Shown here: positions 10,231 through 23,703 of the stretch, one piece after another
How the letters are laid out: each line of letters opens with the position of its first letter
Numbering within the stretch: position 1 is the stretch's first letter
Assembly: GCA_002633005.1 (NCBI GenBank)
Contig: NMRA01000236.1
Coordinates: 494,861 to 558,860, forward strand
DNA length: 64,000 nucleotides
DNA from: Phoronis australis
Taxonomy: Eukaryota > Phoronida > Phoronidae
Reading direction: 5' to 3'
Notes under the pieces: generated by a model
Told to the model about the DNA's origin: nothing
What the model saw: only the letters and a program-made list of their open reading frames with translations
The model's database searches: none
Position numbers and translations under genes: made by a program

Positions 10231-12934
10231 TCTACACCTGAACGATCTCAGTTTATGTGTCGGAGTATCAGCTTCGTATTTCTCGTTGAAAAGCAAATAC
10301 CTCAATACAGTTGACATTTGTTTTAGGGAATATTTTTAGATGCAAAATTGTTGTCTGATCCCCTGCTTTCACTTTTTATTATGGTGATCGTTGGCAATGT
10401 GCAGGAAATCACTCTGGCCATTTCCTCCCGCAACGTTAATTGCGACAAAAATGATTGCCAAAATGAAAGCTCAAAATGATGAAGTGTTTATGTATTGCTA
10501 CGTGTCTTTTATGAAAAAATAGGAAAAATATGATTGCACTTGTCTGTCAAACCGTGTCCTAAATTGTAAAGGTCTTACTGTTGCTTTTTTTAAAGTACCT
10601 GCTTATACTATAAAAGTGTGTACCACTCAGACATTTTTAATTAGTCATTGAAAGTTAAACTAATTCACATATTTAATCCACATCTTTTTTTCTACAAATG
10701 AACTATTGTGAAAATGCAGTAGCTATGGACATTGCATGTTTTTGTGGGTCACTTGAGTCTCATGGCTGTATGCATTTACTACAAAACTCACGTCAAGCGT
10801 GCATAATTCAGATGTTCATATAACCATGTTCCATTGTACGGTTATTCTACTAGGTAGTTCTTGCACTCTGACCTTCAGTTGAGTTGAATTTCATCTCGCA
10901 CGAAGTACCTTGGTCCACTTGGATTGGCTTTTTGAGGTTTACTGGTGCTTCATTTCTGAGTAGGAGATGGGTCAGTTCCATACAACTGACTGTGGTCTGT
11001 CTGATTTCAAAACCACATTGTCTGGACACCACCACAGGGTAGGATCATGATATCAATAAACTTCTGTGGTTTGTAATCATCAACTAATTAGTAAGTGCAA
11101 CACTTGTGTACCCTCCAGCCATATTTGACCCCATTGATGTGACCACTCATAATCGTAATTATTGTCTTTTGTTGAGCATAATTTTTTATTTTTCTGTGTT
11201 TATCAAATTACCTGGACCTTATACCTTACCATGAATTTAGTTGAAAGGGACTACAAATCTTTTAGTGTTGTTATTGTTTTTGTTATACTAAAAGATTTTT
11301 TATAATTGCAAGAATTTAGTTATTTTCATAGTTTCCCAAATGAAACGACATCAATAACTTATAAGTTTTGGAACCAAAGGATTTCTTAACTTATAGAGTC
11401 TGGTGTACTTTAAAGCTTTAAGGTCTTTTTCATGATCTGTACACTTATTGAAAGCGGTCGTGGGCCACATTATGTAGGTGCTAAACACTCATTAAAAAAG
11501 CTTGTAATACTTAGCGATGTCTCAAGAAGAGTTATGTAATCTTGAGTTTTCGCATGATTCTTGCATTTTGGAACATACCTGTAGACACCATGAGAATATT
11601 TTCAGACTGTGGATCTTCCAACTGAGCTCTGTATCTCGCATTTTTTATACTCTTCAAGAAAGTGCCTCCCTTTTTTGCTCGTCTCTTTTGCTTGAAAAAC
11701 ACATTGCCTATAAGACACAGGCTTGGTATGTTTTGTATTGTATTAATGACAGTTCATGCTATCTACGCCATACTGCGGCCACACAAGATGAAATAGGTAA
11801 CTAGATAGTTACAAAAGTCAACACTGGACATACCTTTTACAGATAGTTCTGATGAGCAGTAATTGTGAACAAATATCAAGAGATCATTGACTTGTCTACT
11901 CTGATACAGTTGTAATGAGGTGTAGCTGGTGAAAAGAAGTGGCAAGCCATACTTACGTAGTGTGCAAAATGTTGTCTGTGAATGAAATTTCTTGTTTTGT
12001 ACAAAACATGCTTAAACTTTATATCTCTTGTTGTAAATGATTTGTTCGGTCCCTAAATGGATTTTTTACTTTGAATAAATTGTTTATTCGTAACATGTGT
12101 GTATGTCACTAATTGATGACTTGGGCTTCAAGTTGATGTGTACTACTACCCTTGTAGTCAAAATATAGCATATCATCTGTAGATATCTGAATAACTAGCA
12201 TCCAGTGTCCACCCTTGTAAGTATGTATTTGTTGAAACTTGGTGTTGAGAGTTCTGTTCATGTCATTCACCACACAGTGCCATTCTCGTTGTCACGTGAC
12301 AATGCTTTTTGGTAAAAGTGTTGTTTTTAAAGGTACATTGACCTGGAAAGAGTTTTTCATCCTTCATTTATCGGAATTTTTATGTTAAAGACTTTTATAA
12401 AAATGCCCGAAAACTTTCTATGATTTTCCATAGCTTGAGGCAATTCTTTTAAGCTAAAAAATGTTCAGGGATTATGATTTTTCTAAGAACAAAATATAAG
12501 ATTCTTCATGATCACCTAGTGTAAAACTCTGAAATTTCTTTGCTGGTAACAAAACTGCCAGAACTATTGAATTTGCCTGGAGGTACATAGCATGCCAGGT
12601 GTAAAATTAAAAGCAATTACTAAGGCTTATCTATGTCACCACCAGGGGTGAAGGATAATATCAAATCTAGGTCTTGCCTTCCCCCTGGACCTGTCAGGAG
12701 TAGTGGCTGAGTTATCTGTCTTTGTGGTGACAGTATAATTAGACACAAATGAGGTGATGGATTCACATTAGAGAGGTGTGCAGTAAAAAAAAACACCAGT
12801 AGAATGCTGACATCAATTTACAATTAGTTACTGGACTATTGGTTGGGACACTTGGACCTCAAACATTGTGATTGGCAGCACTGCTCCCTTGGAGTGTGTG
12901 TGAATGTTGGAGTGTAAGTGGTTCTCAGTTCCCA

Positions 12935-13262
12935 GTTGCATGAAACAGCATGAGCTCCTTTATTAAAGATATTCTATAATATTATAACTATAAAAGCTGA
13001 GCCCGGAGCTCAGCAAAAATAAATAGGGACTTTGTCCTTAAAATAAGGGTGTTGCAAGAAAAGCTCCATAGTTATTACCAATAATATTGAAAATTCAATG
13101 TAGAGTTCATTCTCAATTTGTATCAAGGTCGCAATAGACTTAGTAATGAAATTCAAACAGTAGAGGAAAGGACAATCAGTGTTTTCACAAATCTACAAAA
13201 TGCAAAAGATTTACGGAACTTAGTTGAGTTCCTATTTGGGACTGTTTCATTCAGCCTGGCAC
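12935..13262. repeat. MITE-like element, TTGCATGAAACAG family (copy 1)
   Basis: The left end reads GTTGCATGAAACAGCATGAG and the right end GGGACTGTTTCATTCAGCC. The termini match those of the better-preserved copy at 57447-57731. Confidence 0.55.
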
Positions 13263-15028
13263 AGATACACTGATTAACAGGTACAGGGTTATGTTGTGCA
13301 TGCCTCTTTTACACTACTTTACACTTTACCTTTAAATAATGGACTGCTGCCAAAATTGTATCTACGCAGTTGCAGATCAACTTCCGCCATCAAACAAACT
13401 AACTAATTGTAACTGATTTCAATAAGCCCTCGTGGCAACCTTTCAAATTAGATTTCCTCAAAGAATTTGAATTTCTTGGGCAAAGGCCATTGTTATGAAC
13501 TCCACACTGTCAATTTAATTTATTCTCTAACCTCATCTCTGGCAGCCTGCTGAGGCCACGCTTTTCAAAGAACACTTATATAACCACCTTTGGCATTGTA
13601 ATGGGAGTTCTGTGTTTTGTTTTATCTGACTGGGAACTGGTTGATGTGGGTGTTCACAAATGTCTCATGTTTGAATCAAAGAGGTTGTTGTTTGCCAGGA
13701 GGTGGGGGGTTCAAACAGCGCCTATGCTGGGGTTGGACAGATTCACTTTCACAATTATTCTTTCGTTCAAGTGTAGTAATCTTTCGGTGTTGTTTTGTTG
13801 CTCGTCAAAATAACAACTGGTGCTCATACAAGGTGATATGATAGGGGTATTAACCCTAGAAATTAATACATTGCATTCTTTTGGTCAGACTATGAAATAT
13901 AAGATGGCCACTGTGGCAAAGTGCTGCCTAGCTTGTAGTTGGCATAATGGTTGAGAGTTCATTGGTCCTGGGTGTTAATACCAACACAACTGGTTCTAAT
14001 TAATTATTATATCATTGCCTGTGTTATATGAGTCAAGCAAATAGAATTATCTAACAATGTCACTGCTCTAAATTTATGCCATGGAAGTATATTTTCACAC
14101 AGATTATTTTGATTCATGGTTAGCTAGAGTTTATACACCTGCACAGTTTAAGAGGATGACGAACCTGGTACTGTTTTTAGTTGAATACACATTCAGATTA
14201 ACACGATTCTTCTATGTAGCACTCAATATGGCCCACAAGTGAAATTCTATTTTGTAAAATTTCTTCATAAAATAAAGATAAAGAATACTCTTGTATATCG
14301 CTAGCGTGGTCTGTACTCTAAAGATGTAACAAACCGTTTGGCTAAGTTTCCACTATTTGTAGGAAAATCATAATTTGGAAATGGAACAATGACAATTGTG
14401 GCTACTTTTTGCCAAATTGGTGTTGAGTTACCTTACAGGCTTTATCTTGTCAAGTGGTTTTCTCAGGGCTTGGTTGCATAACAATTCTAATTCATGGTGC
14501 AGGATAGCAATGGTGACCATGCGTTATCACATGTCACATTACTCATGCTGCAAAAATCCACTGTCAGTGAAAAAGGATCTGTTTGAAGGAATCTTGATAT
14601 TCTCCAGTGTCATATGGCCAGCAGGACCAGTTATTTCCACATTATACTCTTGATAAGAGGGCTGCTGTAGTCATCAGTAGAGTGACACTGTTCTCTAGGG
14701 CACATGTTGAGGGCCATTACTGTTTCTTATCAGATTGTATCTAAAAAGAAGGCTTGGAAGCATCCAGCCTCTGATTTCCATTTTCTTTTTAGGACAAGGA
14801 AACCATAAAATCTGAATAGAGGAGAAAAATTGGGTTCTTGAATTTTCAAAATTCAGTTCCAATACTGGTGATTTTATAAACATAAACCTTGAAGCCTTGA
14901 GCTATTCATTGGAAAGTAGTTCCCAGCATGGCTAATTATAAGCATCACTACCTCACAATGAAAGCTGTGCCTGAAAGAATGTGGATAAAGGGAATGTTCA
15001 AACAATGTTGAACAATATATTTAATGCC

Positions 15029-15694
15029 TAAGACCCTTTCACACTGAGGTCCACAGTTCCTTGTTTTAGGGAGTTGTGGTCAGTATGAAGGGTTAACTCT
15101 GGTCCTGGATCAAAGTTAACAGCACCAGTTAACTTTGCAGTAATCAGGTAGATTTAACAGCAGAGTGACGCTGTGGTGCAGTATGAACGATCAACTTCGG
15201 TCTCATTGAAGTTATCTCCAGGGGCCTCTGCTATCATCAACAATTAAGGGGCAGTGTCATCGCTAATAGTTGCTAATATTTTACTCAAATAATCGAATTA
15301 GAAATTTTCATGTCAATTAGCACATGTGAATGTTCTCGCATTGTCACATTAAAAAATCTTAACACGCATGAGATGCTACCTTGCGATTTCTTCGATGACA
15401 GCTGCATCACTGTTGCAGTATATGATCAAATCGTTGACAGATTACGCCATCTATTTAATATTTACTAACCTAACAAAATCCCAACATCCATCGAAACATC
15501 CTCTCTGGTAACTGCCACTGATTTTAATGAAGGATGCGCAGAGTAGAGTCTTCTTTCCTTTTTATCCATCACCATCGTCATCATCATAATGTTTCACTTA
15601 CGATGCTGCTGCCAAAGGTGGTATGAACGATTCAATTCACTTGGCAGTTTACATCGATACTCCACTCATACCGTAGTTAGTATTAAAGGCAACC
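15029..15694. repeat. MITE-like element, CCCTTTCATACTGA family (long copy)
   Basis: It begins ACCCTTTCACACTGAGGTCC and ends in a degraded GTTAGTATTAAAGGC. Interior blocks such as GTATGAACGATTCAATT and the TTTACATCGAT..CCACTCA segment also occur in the shorter copy at 19787-20282. Confidence 0.6.
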
Positions 15695-16129
15695 ATCATT
15701 TTAGGAGTATTATACGGCCCAGGGTCCAGGTTTTATGGATCTGAACTCAAACTTGACTTCGACTCAGACTCAATAATGAGTGAGTAGTGTTGCATTATTC
15801 AAATACAACTTTGTAAAGTTGCTTGATACATGCCATGCGATTGATCAATTTTGGAGTCGAGTTTCGAGTGCTGAGATTAGACCCCGGGCGATGCAACTTG
15901 TATTTGAGTTTTCTGTTTTTACATAGCATTAATCTTAGATCCTGGTCTCACAACGGACTGGCTCCTAAAAAGCACTGTTTACATATGTGTACTATAATGA
16001 CGTTGTTCTGGGACAAAACGATGAGCTTTCAATTTGTCGTTTTTCAATTACAGAAAGTTTTGCTGAAAAACATGACAAAATAAGGAATTTTGTTTGCACT
16101 GTACAATGGCAAAAATTGGAGACTCTTTT

Positions 16130-16400
16130 ACCCTGTAATGTTTTAGTTGACTGAGTTATTCCAGCAGGGTATTAGTGTATACAAACTAAATCAGCCTATT
16201 GTGTGGCACCAGCACCCTTTTGGGATATGGATAATCAGGGTCCCAGCTGCTCTGAGGTTACAGTGGGCCTCGAATTTTGAGAATCAGTTTGATGCCTGTT
16301 ATTCAGTGAAGAAAGCTGGTTCTCAATAGGCGGGACCCCTGTAAGTGTCTATTACTGGTGTGAGTGTAGCTGTTACTGTGAATATGGCACTGCTTCAAAC
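16130..16400. repeat. Foldback repeat, GAGAACCAGTTT family (copy 1)
   Basis: GAGAATCAGTTTGATGCCTG is followed by GGTTCTCAATAGGCGGGACC, giving a stem-loop, with more distant flanks that resemble the copy at 57975-58075. The boundaries are approximate. Confidence 0.45.
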
Positions 16401-17235
16401 TGCCACTAGTCTTTGCTTCCAGTCTTCCCAACATGATTAGCCCAGATCTGTTTGATGCCTGTGATGCCATAAGGCTTTCCACATGTGAAAACAATGGTAC
16501 CAATTTGAACTATTAAGTAGCAGAAGCTCACAAACCACATTCAGCCCCTGTTACAGTGGTTCAAATAATTAAGCAGAGATAGCATCATTGCCCTGTGATA
16601 TGCCAGCTTTTATCTTCTGTAATGTAGCTTGCTGAGGGCGTAACTTATGGCCTTGGGGGCATAGCCACACAACAATGCACGAACTTTGTAGATTTCTTTT
16701 ACGGTTGTGATGTTGAGCAGGCTCTGAGTGTTTAACCAGAATAGTGCAAAAACGCTTACAGTATTTTTCATAATCTCTGCCTTCCGTTTTTATGTCTACA
16801 CCACCTGAGGCTTTGTAAAATACATACACTTCTTACAGGTGCGGTCATCCATTGTCTTGACCGGTTTGTTGTGTTTAATAAATTAGGTCTTCCTGCTTAG
16901 CTCCGACTCTTGTCTTTGTAGTACCTGCCAGGGTTACGCATCCACCTTGGATAATTTACTTTTATTTTGGTTTCAAAGTGGTAAAGACGTACTTTCAATT
17001 GTGGAAACAAAACTCAGTAAATTTTAAATTGTGCTTGGCATTGCATTCAAACTGGTGGAATTACATTGTTCACTTGGCTTTTGCAGTCCCGTTGTTGGAA
17101 ATGACTAAATGGTCTAAATAACAATTAGCTAACTTGAACAGAACACAGGTTGATAGTTGCTTTTAGTTGTCAGTGTGTGGTCTGAATTCCTAAGTTTTGA
17201 TTTGTAGTTAGATGAATTTGGCAGTTTTTATTGTC

Positions 17236-17700
17236 TAGAATCAGGCCTTTTATCCAGGATTTTGAAAGTAGGGTGTCCAAAATGGGGTTCCCAATATTCC
17301 AGGGCATCCATGATTCCGACGCGTAACCCCCCACCCCCAGCAATACCCCCAAACACACAATTTTTTTTACAAAAAATGCATAGATCAAGGTTTTTACATC
17401 TAAGTTTGTAAAACAGCCTTCTATGGTGAGCATTTTACTAAAAAAATGTGTAGACCAAGACTTTTACAATGCTGTCAATCAAGTGTCAAAATAGCAACAA
17501 TGCATATACTTTGTACATACATTGTATATTTCTTCCTGCTTTGAAAAAAGAGCCCCCACTGTGAGCGTTCAGAGGCTTCCTAGTATTCATTACAATGTGT
17601 GAGTAACTTGAAAGGTTCCTATTGACAGTGGGCGTCCAAATGATACATTGGGCATCTTTGCCAGGGCGTCCAGATTAGTGCATTTGGACACTCAGGACAT
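17236..17700. repeat. Dispersed repeat, TTTATCCAGGATTT family (copy 1)
   Basis: The block with TATCCAGGATTTTGAAAG, GGGTGTCCAAAATGGGGTTC and CCAATATTCCAGGGC recurs at 41570-41700 in a USP intron, with a similar GTGTCC motif downstream in both. The type of element is not clear. Confidence 0.6.
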
Positions 17701-18299
17701 ATGCTCATTGGATATTGGTCATCTGGAGAAGGATGTAAATATGTGATCTGTAGAGATCACTTCATTATGGTACAATTCCAGACCATTAAGTTCACTTTAT
17801 CATAGATACATGTAAGCAGGTGACATCTATCCAGAGCCTACAGCAGGCTTACCAAGCAGATAAACCATGGTGAGCAGATGAACGAGGGCCTCTGGATTAG
17901 AGAAATCATGACCCACAAATCTATGCTCTGTGATTTTTATGGTCTGTATAAGAGTATTACATGTGACAGGCAGCACAAGATACACACCTCATATCAAGGG
18001 TCATGTCTTTGACCTGTTCAGCAATTACAAGTTCTCATAGCAGTTATCTCTAAAAGTTTTGGATTTCATACCCCATCATAGGAAATAGTTTTTTTTTGTA
18101 AGTCTCCCTGATCTTATCTGTCATAGGTATCACCATAGCTTGATACATGAGGTGATGAAATGTCCACTTCTGGAGCCAATGTTACCACTAGAAGTGTAAT
18201 TGTATGTCAAAACTCTTGTTATGAACTTTGTAGGTTTATCATGACATTCCTGTAATATCGAACAACAAGTTTATAACATTACATTCCACTGATTTTTTG

Positions 18300-19390
18300 C
18301 GCCCACATTTTATACCACGAATTTCGGACGGAGCTGACTACCGATGTGTCCCCTAGTGGCACTTCTAGTTGTTTTTACATTTACCTCTGTATCTTCAAAG
18401 GTCCTCAATGGGTTTTCATGAAACTTGGCACGTAGTCATCTTTTAATGAGATGATGCTATCCTCCCGTTTTCGGATGGATTTGAGGTATTTTGCGCCACT
18501 TAGTGGCCATTTTTACTGTTTTTGAGCCTATTTTGTGGTGTCTGCCTTTCTGTCAATCAAACTACTCTAAGGATGATTGTGAAAATTGGCGTATATATGT
18601 TCTTACTGTGAAGAGGACAATTGACGATCGTGTTCCGACGACTTCGACTATTGTGGCGCTTCCTAGTGTTGTTCTTTTTTTTGATTTTTGGGCTCATGGC
18701 TATACCTCCTAAACGTTCTGCAGGAACTTTATTAAGTTTAGCAAGTATATTTATATAGAGTTGACTAAAAACGATGACTTTCAGACAGATCAGACGACTG
18801 GTGTGCCCCCTATTGACAACTTTGTTTTTTACGTTTATCTCTGCATCTTCAAAGGTCCTCAACAGATTTTCATAAAATTTGGCAGATAGGCATAAGTGAG
18901 GTGACGCTTTCCTTCCTTTTCCGGATGGATTCGAGGCATTTTGCCCCACCTAGGGGCCAATTTCACTGTTTTTTATTCTGTTTTTTGGCATCGGCCTTTC
19001 TGTCAACCAAGCCTCTCTGAAGGTTGATTTTAAAAATTGGCATCTATGTTCTTAGTGTGAAGAGGATGATTGACCATGATTTTCTGACGCCTTTAGCTAT
19101 TGTGGCGCCTCCTAGTTTTTTTGTATCCGTAAATATCACCTGTATCTCCTAAACCTACTGCAGTATCTTTATTAAATTTAGCAAGTGTATTTATGTGAAG
19201 TTTACTGTGGACAACGACTGCTTTCAGATGGATCGACAAACGCTGTGCCCCCTAGTGACAATTTCATTTTTCCATTTTCGTCTGTTTCTCTGAAGTTCCG
19301 TGACGAATTTTTATGAAATTTGGCAAATAGCTTCCTATTAAAGAAGCGATGACATGTTGTCGTTTTCGGATGGATTTGGCACATTTAGTG
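18300..19390. repeat. Tandem of about 445-bp units, 2.5 copies
   Basis: Blocks at about 18370, 18822 and 19260 align: each has a Y-rich CTCTGYATCTTCAAAGGTCC, a TTTCATGAAATTTGGCA-like segment, a TTTTCGGATGGATT segment and a CGCCACCTAGTGG-like segment. Diverged single units occur in USP introns (41395-41560, 42480-42780, 43490-43890, 45797-46190). Confidence 0.75.
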
Positions 19391-19786
19391 TCATCTAATG
19401 ATCACTTTTAGGATACAAATAAACACCCTTAGAAGCACACGGCTTGCGGTGGATTTGTGGGCGCATTTCAATGCTCCGCAATGGTCTTATTAAAGCTGTG
19501 GTTTGTCATTTCACTGTACTTTGTGTTATATTTTGACAAGGAAAGTAAAACCCGCATTAGTCAGAGATGGTGAGGTCAAATTTTCGCGTAGCTCAGACAA
19601 AGTTACCCAGCACACTTGTTCATGCATTCAACCCTTTCAGATAAACCGGATTTTGCCTCGTTGGCATTACATCTCCTGGTCAGAGTTTTATTTTATTCTT
19701 TCTGATCATCCTTGAGAAGTGCCATTGGTATTTTAGCTCACAACACCTGTTTCAAATTCATGACCCTGACTCCAGTACAATAAAAT

Positions 19787-20282
19787 AAGGCCCTTTCCTG
19801 CTAACCTCGATGTGTCAATGTTTTGGGGAGTTGAGGTCAGTATCATGAGCGGTGAACTTCGGTCTTGGATCGAGTAAACAGTTGGATTTATCAGCGGAGC
19901 ATCGACGCTGTGGTACGGTGTGCACGATCAGCTTCGGTCTCATCGAAGCTTTCGTCAAGGCCCATTGCTATAAGCTGCAGTTAAGAGGCTGTGTCGTTGC
20001 TAATAGTTGCTTATGTTTTGCTCAAGTAATCACCAATGGAATAAGAAATACATTTTTTGTCAATTAGCACACATAAATGTTCTCAAATTGTCACATTAAA
20101 AAAGTCTTAGCATATACTGGATGCATAATCGTTACCTTGCGATTACTTTGATGTCAGCGTCAACTACCATTTAATTCAATGCCGTTAACTACGGAAGCTG
20201 GTATGAACGATTCAATTGACTTTGCAGTTTACGTCGATGATCCACTCACACTGGAGTTAAGTTAGTATGAAAGGGCCTTTAG
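19787..20282. repeat. MITE-like element, CCCTTTCATACTGA family (short copy)
   Basis: AAGGCCCTTTC at the left end is mirrored by GAAAGGGCCTT at the right end. It is about 495 bp long without an ORF and has shared interior blocks with 15029-15694. The right end abuts the next element at 20283. Confidence 0.7.
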
Positions 20283-20562
20283 GGAAAGCTCTCACCAATT
20301 TAGGACACAATGTGACAGACAAGTGAAATTTCATTTATCATTTTCCATGAAAGGTGTGTTGCACCAAATTAAATGCTTTTCCTGTTCATGTTTTCTACTA
20401 TAGCTACTATCTGGCTTTCCATTTTCATGTTTTGCACTTTAGCTACTAGCAAACCATTATTTGAACAATTGTGGGCACTCATAACTATCCTAGAAGCCCT
20501 TGAAAAATGAAAAAGTGCATTTTTGGCAATTATTTTTTGTCTGAAATGGGTGAGATTTTACG
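20283..20562. repeat. MITE-like element, GGTAAAATCTCACC family
   Basis: It runs from CTCTCACCAATTTAGGACAC to GGGTGAGATTTTACGG. About 280 bp long, non-coding, and a close sibling of the element at 20836-21120. Confidence 0.7.
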
Positions 20563-20835
20563 GTAACCATTTTTGAAATGAAGCTAATTGTCAACAACTT
20601 TGTCAAAACATGTGGCATTGGGATTGTGAATTAGAATGTCATGTGTACTGCACTGGAATGTTCACCTTAGTAAAGTGTTTGTCTAAGCTTGCAAAATATC
20701 TTCATTTGAACATAATTTGTTCAGTATTTCAGTTACTGAAGGGTGTACATCTGTGCTTCCGGCAGTTCACGATGTAATGACAACCTTTCAATGTTAAATG
20801 TGCATCCTTTTGGTCCTGAAGATATGTATACAATA

Positions 20836-21120
20836 CAGTAAAATTTCACCAATTTAGGACACCATATGGCCTACAAGTGAAATTATAGGTTTTCATTTTT
20901 TTCATAAAAGACAAGTAGCACCAAATAGATGCTATAGCATTATAAATGTGTAAAAGACAAGTAGCACTAAATAGATGCTATAGCATTATAAATGTGTACG
21001 CCATAGCTACCTTCAGACAATGTTTCCAGCAACTGTGGACATTTAAAACAATATTAAAAGCATTTGAAAATGAAAAAAAAATGGAAATTAATTTTGTCAG
21101 AAATTGGTGAGATTTTACCG
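20836..21120. repeat. MITE-like element, GGTAAAATCTCACC family, with an internal 46-bp duplication
   Basis: It runs from CAGTAAAATTTCACCAATTT to AAATTGGTGAGATTTTACCG. A 46-bp unit starting TAAAAGACAAGTAGCACC is repeated in tandem at 20905-20997 with one difference. Confidence 0.75.
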
Positions 21121-23703
21121 CACTAAACCTCTGATCATCTACCCTTGGAAGGGATGCTCCATGATTAGTAAGTAATGCAAGAATTTGTTTTTTTCATTGT
21201 CAAACATATTTACGTTTATCTTTTCCTCGGGTTTTCTTATCAATTGCTTCAGTTGTCTTTCAGTTCATCCTTGATTTGCATTCTTTGAATTAGAGTGTGT
21301 TACGAAAGCCTTGACCTTTCGTGTTTCAGTCTGACATCCCATTGGTTAAAGATATCCAATTACCATTTGACAAAAAACTCTTGTTCCCCTGGCAAGCTTA
21401 ATAGCTGTGAAATCCACCAGCGGCAGGTGAAATAACAGGACAATTATTCACCAAATTACCAGCAATTACAGCAATTTTACAGCCTGGTAACTGATTGTAT
21501 GGGCGTTAATGGTTACTAGGCATATAACAAATTGAGCATGTGTCAAAAATTAGCATTGAAAGGAATTTTAATTTTAATTACAATGAGAGAGTGGGGCAGA
21601 CATGAGAACAATGCGAAGTTGGTTACTCTGTATGAAATTGTGATCAAAGTGTCTGGAGTTCGAAAGGTCAATGTGTGAAGCCAGGAATTGTTCTGTCACT
21701 GGTGAAACTTATTTTTTTATTAGTGCTCAGCAACAATTCTGTATTTAAAAGTTGGTATTTTTGTATTTTTAACTTACAAATAATCTTTTCTTATTCCTTG
21801 TGTACGTCATATGCATTATGTACATAGTTGATATAAAATTAATATACATATACATATATGTGCTGGTGTTATTTTCTGTCCTTCTGCCAGTCATTTGGTC
21901 GTTTTCTATGGTTTTTTCTTACATGAATCTGTATCTTATAACTGGGTTATGTTAAGTGAGTATTTGAAAATTTTTTGCTTTTTCAAGGATTTTAGCCCTC
22001 AAGGCAGTAAAATTTCATATCACTCTGTAACTCGGTGAGGTTCCATTTGGAAATCAGTTCATGTTTTGTCATGTAAGAATAATGTACCTTTCCCTGTGAA
22101 GTATGCCTTGTTTCTAGAGGACGTAATCTATTCTGTCTTCAAACGTTGGACTGAGTGAAGTTGATAGCTGTCCACTATCCCTATATAATACAGTAGTGGC
22201 ACAAATACTTGAAATTAGTTACAGCTGTGAATCAACTTTATCAATATTGATGTACCATACTACTATTTTGAAATCGGTGATCACGCTTGCAGAGTTTTCA
22301 TATCTTGATTATACTTATTTATTTTACATCTGACAACTGTATTGCTTTCAAATCACAGTACACAAGGTAACTGATAGTTAATTGATATTTGGCAACCATT
22401 GTTTCAATGGTCTGAAATATTTTTAGTGATGTATCTTGCCAGTAGAAGTTAAAATTCATATTGGCATGCAAATCATAAATTTCACAACTAACCATGATCA
22501 ACAAAAATAAAAGATAATTTTATCACTGTCATGGATTGTACTTATTTGGTATGATGAAGAATACATTGAAAATTTTGAATGCAAGTTTGACAATTAGTTC
22601 TGTGAGAAATTGAACGATTACTGTTGTTTATGATTTGCCTTGAGTTTACAAGTTCATCTTGGGCTGTGCATGGTATCTATCATACCATTTAGAATTTACC
22701 TTTCATTGAAGCAGAAGCCAACAGTCTTCACTGATATTTCATCTTTGCCATCTTGTGGTTGAAGCCTTCGTTTTTAGGATTGTCTTACTGTTTTTTCAGA
22801 AGGATTGTCATACTCGGTCTTCTTTTGACTTTCCTGAGCTTCTAACATTGTGCATGCGCACAATTTCTCAAAACATTGCCTCTCACCTCTAGTGCAGAAC
22901 TTAAAAATGACGAAGTGCTCATTTGGCACTGTACATCTTTTATGAAGAAATGGAAAAATAAAATTTCTCTTGTCAGTGATATCGTGTCTTAAATTGGTGT
23001 CATTTTAAGAATGAGAGTTAAGCACCATGAAGTTAGGTTTTAAAAGCTTATGTTGTTTTTATGTGCGACCTGTTGATTGAGATGCTGAAATGTGAACCAC
23101 TTCCTACAGCGCCACCCATGAGATATGACTGAAAAACTTTTTAGTGCACAGGATGTAACATTTGGCACAATACCAGTTAGATTTGGATCAGTCTCAACTG
23201 GTGGAAAGGCAGTCCTAATTAGATTATGTTTAAAGTTCTTATTCTTGGTAGACCTGTTTAACCAAATGCAGAATTCTAGAAAGTGCGGTGAATTGTTGTT
23301 TATTTCATTACTTTGTAGTTCTCAATTGAATTACATTTGATTTCATTTTGAATGACGTAAGGTTTTGAAAAATACAGTTTTTTTACGTGGATGCAACTGA
23401 CTTCTTGTATTGATTACTTTCTGTAATTGATGAAAGTTTCCTGTGCCAATATTTAAATGTGACAACGAATTTCATTCTGTCAAACATTTTCCCAGAGTCA
23501 GCTAGTAAACCCACTGTTAACTGCATTATCGTTTTGGCATGCGCGATACACATTTTTAGTTTTCATCTTGAAGATTCTATGTTCTTACCAAATTCAGAGT
23601 TTGTCAACGAAATTGGCCTACAGTCATCTGAAGTGTTTTTATGATTCGACAAATGAGAAGACACACAGGGCTACAGTGTTCCAGGCTATACAGTTTTGCT
23701 TGA

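Larger units (their letters stand above)
7700..23690. other. Gene-poor, repeat-rich intergenic region
   Basis: Open frames here are short and show no domain or splice-bounded exon I could support. The region holds several inverted-repeat elements (8207-8419, 9611-9785, 12935-13262, 15029-15694, 19787-20282, 20283-20562, 20836-21120), one 39-bp tandem array (10031-10230), a tandem of roughly 445-bp units (18300-19390) and a copy of a dispersed repeat (17236-17700). Upstream exons of the USP gene could hide here, but I did not find them. Confidence 0.6.

Noticed and set aside
9991-10317. 108-codon repetitive frame and partners on the other strand
   Set aside because: Produced by the 39-bp repeat being divisible by three.
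16300-16330. SWFSIGG peptide near a Trp-Phe pair, considered for the USP Cys box
   Set aside because: The same sequence occurs in the foldback repeat at 57975-58075, so it belongs to a repeat.
19711-19770. KCHWYFSSQHLFQIHD frame that looks a little like a USP Cys box
   Set aside because: It lacks the Gly-Asn-Thr before Cys, ends without a fitting donor, and its SLF-like part duplicates what exon 27450-27530 already supplies; it also lies at the start of a MITE.
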